From the NCBI GenBank assembly GCA_022447225.1, contig JAKVAZ010000008.1, forward strand, positions 1 to 64,000: a DNA stretch of 64,000 nt, in the 5' to 3' direction. Positions 46,892 to 55,577 of this stretch are shown here, in pieces (positions within the stretch are counted from its first letter, which is position 1; each line of letters starts with the position of its first letter). A program made the translations under genes and the position numbers. The notes below the pieces were generated by a model. That model saw only the letters and a program-made list of their open reading frames with translations, made no database searches and was not told where the DNA came from. The DNA is from Fuerstiella sp. (lineage in GTDB: Bacteria; Planctomycetota; Planctomycetia; Planctomycetales; Planctomycetaceae).

Positions 46892-48013
46892 TTATTCCGG
46901 CAGTCCGATATTCAGCGGCTGTAAATCTTCGGGAACAAAACGCCCGTCGCGCCGAATGATTTCTCCATCGAACCGAATTTCACCTCCACCGTAATCAGAC
47001 CGCTGAATCAGTACAAGGTCCCAGTGGACTCGACTTCGGTTGCCGTTATCCGCTTCGTCATAGGCATTACCAGGAGTGAAATGAAATGAACCGCCGATCT
47101 TTTCGTCGAATAGTGTGTCCAGCATCGGATGCAGAATTCGATTGTTGGTCCCGAGTGACCATTCACCGACATAGCGAGCGCCTTCGTCTGTGTCGAGAAT
47201 ACGGTTGAGTCGCTCGGAATCGTTGCTGCAGTTGGCAGTGACAATCCGCCCATCCTTCAGTTCAAACTCAATTCCATCAAAGACCACTCCCTGATATCGA
47301 GATTTCGTATTGAACCTGATCGTACCGTTGACACTGTCACGAACCGGAGCTGTGAAGCATTCACCGTCGGGAATATTGCATTCACCGGAGCAGGGCACGA
47401 CCGGAATATTCTCAATTGAGAATGTGAGATCCGTTCCAGGCGCGGTGATCCGAACTTCCCGGGCATCCTCCATTCGAACCACCAGTGGTTTCAGATCTTC
47501 TGCCATACGAGCATAATCAGCCGTGCACACCTCGAAGTAAAAGTCCTCGAACTGCTGCGTACTTTGTTGAGCCGCCTGGGCCATAGAGGATGTCGGATAG
47601 CGCAGCACCACCCATCGCGTACCGGGCACTCGGATGTCGATGTGGACCGGCTGCCACCAGTGTTTGGTATACAGTTCCATTTTTTCCGGAGAGACATCAG
47701 ACATTTCTTCGGAATTTGCTGTGCCGCGAATACCGATATAAGCGTCGGCCAGCTTCATCGCGTCGGCCTCCAGTTGCCCTGCCAACGTCATCGACTCAAC
47801 TGTCGCAGAGCGATACAGACTGCGAAGCACAGAGTTATTTTTCCAAATCACCAGCGGAATCGCACCACGTGCCGTGGCTTCCTCAATCAATCGGCAGACG
47901 AGACCGGGTTCGGGCAGGTCAAATGCTTCGATGATGACCTTCTGTCCGGCTTTCAGCCGACAACTGTGGTCGATCAGCGTTGTGGCAAGCCGACTTATCC
48001 GTGGATCCTGCAT
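46892..48013 (-). CDS. M29-family aminopeptidase
   Basis: A 373-residue metallo-exopeptidase of the thermophilic aminopeptidase (AmpS/T) family. Counting from ATG 48013, the metal-binding residues are recognisable: Glu218 (NIPDGECFTAP), Glu284 (GEWSLG), His311 (SFHFTPGNAY, with Tyr318), and His330/Asp332 (VHWDLVLI). It removes N-terminal residues from peptides in the cytoplasm. A TTG two codons upstream (48019) is possible but the ATG has GAGG in position. The ATG is followed by MQDPRISRLATTLIDHS, the family N-terminus. It is the first gene of a two-gene operon with the anion symporter. Confidence 0.93.
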   Translation of the reverse strand: MQDPRISRLATTLIDHSCRLKAGQKVIIEAFDLPEPGLVCRLIEEATARGAIPLVIWKNNSVLRSLYRSATVESMTLAGQLEADAMKLADAYIGIRGTANSEEMSDVSPEKMELYTKHWWQPVHIDIRVPGTRWVVLRYPTSSMAQAAQQSTQQFEDFYFEVCTADYARMAEDLKPLVVRMEDAREVRITAPGTDLTFSIENIPVVPCSGECNIPDGECFTAPVRDSVNGTIRFNTKSRYQGVVFDGIEFELKDGRIVTANCSNDSERLNRILDTDEGARYVGEWSLGTNNRILHPMLDTLFDEKIGGSFHFTPGNAYDEADNGNRSRVHWDLVLIQRSDYGGGEIRFDGEIIRRDGRFVPEDLQPLNIGLPE

Positions 48014-48234
48014 TTCCAACCTCTACAACGGCGGCAGACAGATCGAATCCGAATAATAATAGTAACCGCTGTGCCGCAGCGACAATCGATTCGTCCAACT
48101 GAAGCCAGGGATTGTGCGTAGAGATGATCCTGCGGCAGAAACGGAGGGTCTTGTGATGCGACCTGCTGTAGCATCCGGTATGGTTCTCCTGCATTTCCAT
48201 CCGCAGCTCCCTTTCACACTGACCAGGCACATTT

Positions 48235-49371
48235 GTGATTCGTATCGTCTACGTGATTCCCACACTGGATCAGTCCGGTGCCGAACGCCAACTGACTCTG
48301 CTGGCTACGGGCCTGCCTCGTGACGAATATGAACCCCATGTGATTGCTTTAAATCGGGGGGGACACTATGCACAGGTGATGCGGGATCACGGAATTCCGG
48401 TCCATGTACTCGGAAAACGATTCCGATTCGATCCACTGACCTGGTTCCGCCTTCACTCACGACTGAAAGCGATCCGGCCGCACATCATCCAGTCCTGTAT
48501 TTTTGCTGCCAATTCATACGTCAGACTGCCAGGTGTTCGTCCCGCAGGCTCTCAGTTGATTGTTTCTGAGCGGTGCGTGGACAGCTGGAAAAGCGACTGG
48601 CAAAAGTCTCTTGACGTAAAACTCTCCGGGCGTATGGATGTGATGACAGCCAACTCACAGAGTGTTGCGGATTTCTATCGCGACGAAATCGGTATCGCAG
48701 CGAACGTCCTGCACGTCATCCCGAACGGTGTCGCTGAACTGCCGGCAGCAGAACCAGGCAGACTGCATCGGGAAATCGGTGTCTCAGACGACTATCGACT
48801 GATTGGGTTCGCAGGGCGTCTGGCTCCACAGAAGAATCTCCGCGATCTTATATGGGCGTTTCACCTGCTCAAACAGGCGGTTACAGTTCCCCTTGGACTG
48901 GTGCTCATCGGTGACGGCCCGCAGCGTGACAGTCTGGCAAAATTTGCCACGGATCTGGGCAGACGCGACCAGGTATTTTTTACGGGCCATCGTGATGATG
49001 CTGCCAGCCTGATTCCGAACCTGGCCATGTTTTGTCTGCCCAGCGCTTTTGAAGGAATGTCGAACAGTCTGATGGAAGCAATGGCCTGTGGACTGCCCTG
49101 TGTGGTCAGTGACATCTCTCCAAATCGGGAACTCATTCAACACGAACAAAACGGTCTGGTGTTTCCGGTGGGCGACACCACGTTGCTGGCAAAGACCATG
49201 TTGCGATGTCTCGACGACCAGGATCACTGCAGTCAGCTTGGACAGACAGCCAGGGAAACGATTTCACGAGAGTACAGTGTGATGGCCCTCGTGCAGCGTC
49301 ATCAGGATCTCTACCAGCGACTTGTTGAGAACTCGCAGCGAGGTTCCGCAATCTTCTCGGAGGACCGATAG
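48235..49371 (+). CDS. Glycosyltransferase family 4
   Basis: A 378-residue GT-B enzyme starting at a GTG. It has the N-terminal RIVYVIPTLDQSGAERQLTLL (acceptor loop), the central GVAELPAAE linker, donor-domain GFAGRLAPQKNLRDLIWAFHLL and VLIGDGPQRDSL, then the signature SAFEGMSNSLMEAMACGLPC (E-x7-E) and PNRELIQHEQNGLVFPVGD. It transfers a sugar from a nucleotide donor to a lipid-linked or polymer acceptor. Its stop codon ends one base before the GTG of the asparagine synthase gene, so both are in one transcript and the AsnB product probably modifies the same glycan. Confidence 0.95.
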   Translation: MIRIVYVIPTLDQSGAERQLTLLATGLPRDEYEPHVIALNRGGHYAQVMRDHGIPVHVLGKRFRFDPLTWFRLHSRLKAIRPHIIQSCIFAANSYVRLPGVRPAGSQLIVSERCVDSWKSDWQKSLDVKLSGRMDVMTANSQSVADFYRDEIGIAANVLHVIPNGVAELPAAEPGRLHREIGVSDDYRLIGFAGRLAPQKNLRDLIWAFHLLKQAVTVPLGLVLIGDGPQRDSLAKFATDLGRRDQVFFTGHRDDAASLIPNLAMFCLPSAFEGMSNSLMEAMACGLPCVVSDISPNRELIQHEQNGLVFPVGDTTLLAKTMLRCLDDQDHCSQLGQTARETISREYSVMALVQRHQDLYQRLVENSQRGSAIFSEDR

Positions 49372-49372
49372 C

Positions 49373-51310
49373 GTGTGTGGAATTGCAGGAGCTGTCTGGT
49401 GGAACTCAGCCGCAGAAATCAAACGCCCCGTCCTGGAGCAGATGACGGATGCAATTCGCCATCGTGGTCCGGATGCCGATGGACATTTCTTTACCGGTAG
49501 CGGAACGCCGTCATCGACGGGAGTCGCACTCGGACACCGTCGACTGTCCATCATCGACGTCGGTGGCAGTGTTCAGCCCATGGGCAACGAAGATGGCAGT
49601 ATTCAAATCGTGTTCAACGGAGAGATCTACAATTATTGCGAACTTCGACAGCAACTGACCGGTTCTCATCAGTTCCGCACCGACGGCGATACCGAGGTAA
49701 TTGTCCACCTTTATGAACAGTTTGGTCTGGATTTTGTAAAGCACCTGCGCGGCATGTTTGCCCTGGCGATTTGGGACAACAACCAACAGCGTCTGGTGCT
49801 TGCACGCGACCGCGCAGGACAAAAGCCTCTCTTTTACCGCAGAGACCATGATCGATTTGTTTTCGCCAGCGAACTCAAAGCGTTGCTGCAGATTCCTGGA
49901 ATCTCTCGTGAACTGGACCGCCACAGTGTCCTTGAGTTTCTGACGTTGCAGTATGTCCCGGCACCTCGTTCGATACTGAAAGGTTATCGTCGACTTCCGC
50001 CCGCCCATATCGCCGTCGTGCAGCACGGCGAATACCGTGAATGGTCCTACTGGTCTGCTCCGTATGACCAGCCGCAATTCAGCCGCAATTCAGTCGCCGA
50101 CTGGAAGGACGAACTCCGTTCTGAACTCACTGAAGCAGTTCGGCTGAGACTTCGCAGTGACGTGCCGCTCGGAGCATTTCTGTCCGGCGGAGTTGATTCC
50201 ACAGTGATCTGTGGTTTGATGCAGTCGCAACTCGACCAGCCCGTAAAAACATTCTCGATCGGATTTCCGGTCAAGGCATTTGATGAGCGTGCTTACGCCC
50301 GGCAAACAGCGGAGATGCTCAACACGGACCATCATGAATCAGTGGTGGCACCGGATGCAATGGAGATGCTGCCACAATTGATCTGGCACTATGACGAACC
50401 ATTCGGTGACAGCAGCGCAATTCCAACGATGTATCTGTCGCGAATGACCAGAGAGCACGTCACGGTAGCACTCACTGGTGATGCCGGCGACGAACTGTTC
50501 TGCGGCTATGATCGTTATCGAGCCGTTCGGATTGCCGGACGGCTCGATATGATTCCCGGTCCGGTCCGCAATCTGCTGAGCATGGTTGCCGGACTACTCC
50601 CGTCTAACGTACGTCAAAAATCATTTCGAAGGCGGCTCAAACGATTACTGGAAACCCTGACTCAGGACCCGGAACGCCGATATCTCAACTGGATCAGTAT
50701 TTTTAATCACGACAAGCTGCTCGAACTGGTAAGCGAAGAGCTGCGCGGACTCACTGAACTCCAGGACCCGGCTCAGCACATCTTCGATTCCTATCGCCTT
50801 TGTCCCGATCGTGATTTTGTGACCCGGACCACTGCGACTGATCTGGTGTCCTACCTGCCCGGAGATCTGCTGACCAAAGTCGACATTGCCAGCATGTCCA
50901 CCAGTCTGGAATGCCGCAGCCCGATGCTGGATCACAAGGTGATTGAGCTTGCGGCCCGAATGCCTCTGGAAGTCAAGCAGTCAATGAATCAGGGAAAACG
51001 AGTTCTGATCGAAACGTTTGCGGATCTGATTCCTCAGGATATTCAGTCCCGCCCAAAAATGGGATTCGGAGTGCCAATCGATCACTGGTTCAGAAATGAG
51101 CTCAAAGAACTGCTGTATGACGTGCTGCTCAGTCAGAAGGCAACAGATCGCGGCCTTCTGCAGCGACATGTTGTCCGGCGATTAATTGACGAACACGTCA
51201 CCGGCGTGTTTGATCATGCTTATCGTTTATGGAATCTGCTGTGTCTGGAACTTTGGCAGTGCATGTATCTTGATGAAACGCCACCGATGTCCGCACCGAG
51301 TTCGCTGTAA
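49373..51310 (+). CDS. asnB: Asparagine synthase (glutamine-hydrolysing)
   Basis: A 645-residue enzyme of the AsnB family. The start is a GTG giving MCGIAGAVWW, so that Cys2 is the glutaminase nucleophile after Met removal; CGGAGG sits about 10 bases upstream. The glutaminase domain contains RHRGPDADG, GHRRLSIID and VFNGEIYNY. The synthetase domain has the PP-loop SGGVDSTVICGL, TFSIGFP, ALTGDAGDELFCGYDRY and YLPGDLLTKVDIASMSTSLECRSPMLDH, all typical. It could make asparagine or amidate a uronic acid or an amino sugar; enzymes like this are common in exopolysaccharide clusters. It is coupled to the preceding GT4 gene by one base and followed by a lipase gene. Confidence 0.95.
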   Translation: MCGIAGAVWWNSAAEIKRPVLEQMTDAIRHRGPDADGHFFTGSGTPSSTGVALGHRRLSIIDVGGSVQPMGNEDGSIQIVFNGEIYNYCELRQQLTGSHQFRTDGDTEVIVHLYEQFGLDFVKHLRGMFALAIWDNNQQRLVLARDRAGQKPLFYRRDHDRFVFASELKALLQIPGISRELDRHSVLEFLTLQYVPAPRSILKGYRRLPPAHIAVVQHGEYREWSYWSAPYDQPQFSRNSVADWKDELRSELTEAVRLRLRSDVPLGAFLSGGVDSTVICGLMQSQLDQPVKTFSIGFPVKAFDERAYARQTAEMLNTDHHESVVAPDAMEMLPQLIWHYDEPFGDSSAIPTMYLSRMTREHVTVALTGDAGDELFCGYDRYRAVRIAGRLDMIPGPVRNLLSMVAGLLPSNVRQKSFRRRLKRLLETLTQDPERRYLNWISIFNHDKLLELVSEELRGLTELQDPAQHIFDSYRLCPDRDFVTRTTATDLVSYLPGDLLTKVDIASMSTSLECRSPMLDHKVIELAARMPLEVKQSMNQGKRVLIETFADLIPQDIQSRPKMGFGVPIDHWFRNELKELLYDVLLSQKATDRGLLQRHVVRRLIDEHVTGVFDHAYRLWNLLCLELWQCMYLDETPPMSAPSSL

Positions 51311-51407
51311 CCCGCAGGCATGGATCCCTGGACCTCAAGCATCACGAACCGGACTTCCGGAAAATCTCACCAGTGATGTCTCCAGTCAGTGACCGCGAAA
51401 GTTTGCC

Positions 51408-52295
51408 GTGTCGGGAATTATCCAAACATTAAAAACCTCTTGGGCAAAGACTCTGGGCGGACGCCAGTTCTGGAGCGACGTCAGTTTCTTTCGAGGCTGG
51501 CGGATCCAGGAAAATGCATTCTCGGATCACTACCGGCTGCTGGATCCTGACAACCATCGGTACGCGTCCGGCAGTCTTGAACAATGCAGTACGATTCTGA
51601 AGACTGTCCGTGAAAAAAATCAATTGCCGCAAATGAGCGGTCACGCCGTTATTCTTGTACATGGCCTGATTCGCAGCTCGCGTTCCTTTGATTCTTTGGC
51701 CCGCAGGCTGCAGACGCATAACTTCACAATCGTGCCTTTCGACTATCCCAGTACTCGCCGGTCGATCCCCGATGCCGCCGACTGCCTGTCCCGGGTGATT
51801 AAGTCACTCGAAGGGATCAAATCAATCGATCTCGTGGTTCACAGCCTGGGCGGTCTGGTGCTGCGATATTACCTGCGGGACCGTTGTGATGACAGAATTC
51901 GTCGAGCAGTACTTCTCGGCGTTCCCAATCACGGTGCACAAATAGCGGACCGATTCCACAAAAACGTGTTTTACCGAATGCTGTACGGACCGGCCGGACA
52001 ACAGCTGACGTCTGAAGAAAGCGGCCTGATTGCCGGTCTTCCGGCCCCCAACTTCGAATTCGGAGTGATCGCCGGAGGACGAGGCCGCGTCCGGGGTTTC
52101 AATCCTCTGTTGCGAGGTGACAATGACTCGACGGTCACGGTTCGCAGTGCGCGTCTGACGGGAGCAGCCGATTTTATGCTACAGCCCGTGATTCATTCGT
52201 TTCTGATGTCCGACAGACGCTGTGTACAGGCAATCGCTTCATTTCTGGAATACGGAAAGTTTGATCCGGACCGGGAACCTCAGCCGATCATGTAG
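51408..52295 (+). CDS. Alpha/beta hydrolase (lipase-like)
   Basis: A 295-residue protein starting at a GTG. It has the oxyanion HGLIRSS (H86-S91), nucleophile VVHSLGGL (Ser146), acid in LRGDNDSTVTV (Asp238 or Asp240) and His263 in VIHSFL; this is the catalytic set of lipases and of PGAP1/triacylglycerol lipase-like hydrolases. No signal peptide is present. The N-terminal 70 residues are polar and contain a WAKTLGGRQFW stretch of unknown role. It follows the asparagine synthase gene by 97 bases in the same direction. An ester in a lipid or polysaccharide precursor is a possible substrate. Confidence 0.85.
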   Translation: MSGIIQTLKTSWAKTLGGRQFWSDVSFFRGWRIQENAFSDHYRLLDPDNHRYASGSLEQCSTILKTVREKNQLPQMSGHAVILVHGLIRSSRSFDSLARRLQTHNFTIVPFDYPSTRRSIPDAADCLSRVIKSLEGIKSIDLVVHSLGGLVLRYYLRDRCDDRIRRAVLLGVPNHGAQIADRFHKNVFYRMLYGPAGQQLTSEESGLIAGLPAPNFEFGVIAGGRGRVRGFNPLLRGDNDSTVTVRSARLTGAADFMLQPVIHSFLMSDRRCVQAIASFLEYGKFDPDREPQPIM

Positions 52296-52433
52296 TCTCT
52301 GCACGCAACTGCAGCCCTGTTCCGGACGCGATCCCCCGGCCACAACGCATCGGAATCGGAATACGTGTCCAGGGTTCCGCCTTCTGCTTTATCAGATCCA
52401 AGTCAGGTTCGCCGTTCAACTTCGCAGTGAGAT

Positions 52434-54437
52434 TCAGATCCACACAAATCGCTGAATAAACTCCCAGACATCGCCGAACAGAACATACCCCAGCGCCTGT
52501 TTCCCGCAGGCCACTTTTGCCGTCGCCTCGCCTCCGATCCGCTGAAACGGCAATTCGGATTTATCGATGTCGACCTGTATCTGAACCACCACCTCAGAAT
52601 CGTATTTTACTTCAGATCGTGATGCGATATCGGCACGGTTCAGATGCCCGCTGAACGTTCCTGACGCATCCGTTGCAAGGACATATTCTACGTCGAGCGA
52701 CTTTCCTTCGCTGGAACCGGCTGCTCTCAGGAGATGTCCCATCCGGTGTTCCGGCATTCGAAGCTCCAGGACCCAGTCTTTGGTGTCATCCATAATTTCC
52801 AAAAGATGTTCGCCACGGGTGACCGGACGATCTCGAAGCTTTTCATCCAGCTGATAGGTTGCCACAACTCCATCGATGGGAGCCGTCACACGAAGCGAAT
52901 CCTCACGCTGTCTCAGAATGGTAATTTGTTTCTTGAGTCCGTTGATTTGCAGACGAATCTCAGCCAGTTCACCTTTCAGCTGTACGGTGTCTTCATCTGT
53001 TGGTCCACGGGCTGCGTTGGTGATCTTCGACCGAAGTGTGAGCACCTGCTGCTGCTTTTCGTTCAGGTCATCTTCAGCGGCCACCAGTTCGGCATGGAGT
53101 TGATCATTGCGAATCCTGAGCACTTCGTCTCCCTGAGAAACCCGCTGACCATTGTTCACACTAACAGCCAGAACAACCCCGTCCCATGGCGCAAAAATGT
53201 GACGCTGGGTTTCCGGCATAATCCGTCCCTCAGCTTCAACCCGATATTCCCAGGGGACGACGACCAGGGCCACAGCAACGGCCATGATCAGCCCCAGTAT
53301 CAGCAGAGTTTTTGCCAGCGTCCGCCCCCGGAAGTAATTCAGGCCTTTCCCCAGCAGTCGTCGGGTGGGAAGTAAGAATATCTGCTGCTGAGATAACGAA
53401 TTCGCCAGTGCTGCACCGGCAGCGTCAGCGACGACCTGAATGCGATGTTCACGATCAGGTTCCAGCCGGCTTTGCCGAAACTGCTCAACCAGCAGACAGC
53501 CGACGACGCGCCGAATCGGCTCGCTGCGCGGGTCGTTGTCTTCTCCCGGACGTCGTGATGCGGGCGCATACAGAGGAATGGCAAGCATCAATTTTGCTGC
53601 TGAAAGCTCGACATGATGCGACAGCGTTTCAAGAAGATGAGGAGTCACCTCAGATCGGTCGGCTCGAAACTCGATAATCTCCCCAACAGACACACATTCC
53701 CTGGCAATCTGTAACAGAGACCTGACCTGCTCCGATCGTCTGTTCACCAGATCCTGACCGGCAACCGCAGCAATCGTGGTTTTCCTGCCATGCAGTACAG
53801 CGATCGACAGTCGATCACAGCGAAGCAGCTGACGACCGTCGTTGACTGCCACTTCCGCAACTTCTGAAGTCACCAGTGAACGATGAATGTTGTAGCTAAA
53901 TTCTTCGAACTCCGGCCAGAACGGGTCGTCGACTGGTGTTTGCCGTTTTCCGGATTCACCTGCATTTCTTTCGGTCTGCCGCAATCGTGATTCCAGCTCC
54001 TGTCGGCGTTCCTGCAGTGCAGAATCCGAAGTGCCGGAAGGCTGAATATATTCAAGCACCCCGTACAGCACCCCCTGATGATGTACAGGCAGGGCCAGAA
54101 TGGAACGGTCAGCCCACGGGTCACTTTCGCCGGCATCCGTATGATGCAACACGACGTCATTGGTGGCCGCCGACTGCAGCACGTGAGCAACCTGGTGTGT
54201 ATCGCGCCCGACAATTGCCTGCCGCAACTGTGCGTTTCCACACATTCCCTGCGGAACCAGTCTGTCGGAATCCGCCGGAATGACCCAGAGGACTCCCGCC
54301 TCAGCAGAAAGCGTCTCAAGCCCTGATTGCAGAAACTGTTGCCATAATCGTTGCGGCGGTAAACCCTCGTCCGGCAAAGCATCAGGAATTGCCTTGACGT
54401 CGGGATCAGCGTAGCTAGTTTCTTTAACGTCGGACAT
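52434..54437 (-). CDS. Membrane-fusion protein with two cytoplasmic GAF domains
   Basis: A 667-residue protein. The N-terminal 340 residues contain two GAF-like domains (residues about 30-150 and 175-335; SVLALPVHHQGVLYGVLE-like strand ILALPVHHQGVLYGVLEY, and VVGCLLVEQF). One hydrophobic helix (LLILGLIMAVAVALVVVPW, residues about 370-390) crosses the membrane. Then comes the HlyD-type adaptor: GRIMPETQRHIFAPWDGVV, a coiled-coil hairpin (residues about 440-520), TAPIDGVVATYQLDEKL lipoyl half, and a beta-barrel to the end. Adaptors of this type bridge inner-membrane pumps to outer-membrane channels. Putting cytoplasmic GAF sensors in the same chain is unusual. The ATG at 54437 is used; the frame reaches a TTG at 54518. 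It is divergent from the next adaptor genes. Confidence 0.88.
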   Translation of the reverse strand: MSDVKETSYADPDVKAIPDALPDEGLPPQRLWQQFLQSGLETLSAEAGVLWVIPADSDRLVPQGMCGNAQLRQAIVGRDTHQVAHVLQSAATNDVVLHHTDAGESDPWADRSILALPVHHQGVLYGVLEYIQPSGTSDSALQERRQELESRLRQTERNAGESGKRQTPVDDPFWPEFEEFSYNIHRSLVTSEVAEVAVNDGRQLLRCDRLSIAVLHGRKTTIAAVAGQDLVNRRSEQVRSLLQIARECVSVGEIIEFRADRSEVTPHLLETLSHHVELSAAKLMLAIPLYAPASRRPGEDNDPRSEPIRRVVGCLLVEQFRQSRLEPDREHRIQVVADAAGAALANSLSQQQIFLLPTRRLLGKGLNYFRGRTLAKTLLILGLIMAVAVALVVVPWEYRVEAEGRIMPETQRHIFAPWDGVVLAVSVNNGQRVSQGDEVLRIRNDQLHAELVAAEDDLNEKQQQVLTLRSKITNAARGPTDEDTVQLKGELAEIRLQINGLKKQITILRQREDSLRVTAPIDGVVATYQLDEKLRDRPVTRGEHLLEIMDDTKDWVLELRMPEHRMGHLLRAAGSSEGKSLDVEYVLATDASGTFSGHLNRADIASRSEVKYDSEVVVQIQVDIDKSELPFQRIGGEATAKVACGKQALGYVLFGDVWEFIQRFVWI

Positions 54438-54677
54438 AAACCCGGAACTACGCAGAAAAAAACGAACGAACACCAGTCGTGAAACAGCAGCAGAGACCGC
54501 TAATTCATCTTTTCCCAAACATCGACCCTGTCAAGTCTTTGATCCTGCTCTGAGGAATTTCTGTCCTAGATCTGCTGCCGATAATCGCATCTGCAGCCTG
54601 GCGCGATTGAAGTTAATACGTTTTTTACGGGTTAGAACGCGAAATTCGTCGAATTAACGAATGACGGGAGACAATCC

Positions 54678-55532
54678 TTGAGGTACTCATCCATTGCGAT
54701 TGTTTTGACGGTTGCAGGCATATTCGTACACCCTGAATCCGATACGTTTGCTGAGAACAGTCCGGCAGTCACAAGCATCCCTGAATGCCAGATTCTTTTG
54801 GTCGATCACCCCCTGCTGGCCAGCGGACAGAGTGGAATTGTTGCCCGTGTTTACGTGCGCGAAGGGGACCGGATCACGAAAGGACAGCTGCTGGCTGAAC
54901 TGGATGCGTCAGTTCCAAAGGCAACACTGGCTGTGGCGACCAAACAAACCGAAAACGATGTCAACATACGTTACGCACAGGCCGCTGCAGATGTAGCTCT
55001 TGCAGAATACGAGGCTGCGCAGGAATCGAACAGAATCCAGCCAAATACATTTCGGCGGATCGAAATGCGAAAGCTGAGACTGGAAGAAGAACGCAGCCGA
55101 CTGGAGACAGAAGTATCGATTCACGAATTCGAATTGAATGAGCTTCGTCGTGATGAAGCCGCCGCACTGGTCAGAAGCTACAGAATAGTGGCTCCGATAG
55201 ACGGAGTCGTTTCGGGTGTGTTCAAGTCCCCCGGAGAAGCAGTGCAGGTCGGCGAAGCCATGCTGCAGTGCCACAGTACTGAAAAAGTCCATATTGAGGC
55301 GTTTGTTGAAATTCCAGTACTGCGTTCCCTGAAGAAGGGACAACAGGTCAACATTATTCCGGAAATCCCCAATCCGGCGATCGATTCCGAAAAACCAAAT
55401 GTTAAGGGCACCGTGTTTTTCATTGGCGTCCTGGCAGAAGTCAATACGGTTCGGGTTTTGGTGGAAGTTGATAATCAGAATGGCCTTTTACTGGCGGGAA
55501 CGGACGCTGTTATCGAAGTTCCGGTCGACTGA
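54678..55532 (+). CDS. Periplasmic adaptor (HlyD/RND-type membrane-fusion protein)
   Basis: A 284-residue protein starting at a TTG with GGGAGACAATCC upstream. A signal sequence (SSIAIVLTVAGIFVHP) leads to a barrel-sandwich half (GQSGIVARVYVREGDRITKGQLLAELDA), a helical hairpin (residues about 85-155; KQTENDVNIRYAQAAADVAL), the second half of the lipoyl domain (RIVAPIDGVVSGVFKSPGEAVQVGE) and a beta-barrel. It is short, lacking the last membrane-proximal domain seen in many RND adaptors. Adaptors connect a transporter with an outer-membrane channel; no such partner is adjacent. The gene precedes the M50-adaptor fusion by 45 bases and is probably cotranscribed. Confidence 0.88.
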   Translation: MRYSSIAIVLTVAGIFVHPESDTFAENSPAVTSIPECQILLVDHPLLASGQSGIVARVYVREGDRITKGQLLAELDASVPKATLAVATKQTENDVNIRYAQAAADVALAEYEAAQESNRIQPNTFRRIEMRKLRLEEERSRLETEVSIHEFELNELRRDEAAALVRSYRIVAPIDGVVSGVFKSPGEAVQVGEAMLQCHSTEKVHIEAFVEIPVLRSLKKGQQVNIIPEIPNPAIDSEKPNVKGTVFFIGVLAEVNTVRVLVEVDNQNGLLLAGTDAVIEVPVD

Positions 55533-55577
55533 ACGTCCAAACGTGTCTGAAAAACACAGCGTGAATCAGGTTCCGGC

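Noticed and set aside
52734-53375. 213-codon plus-strand frame
   Set aside because: Antisense to the GAF-HlyD adaptor gene, without recognisable motifs.
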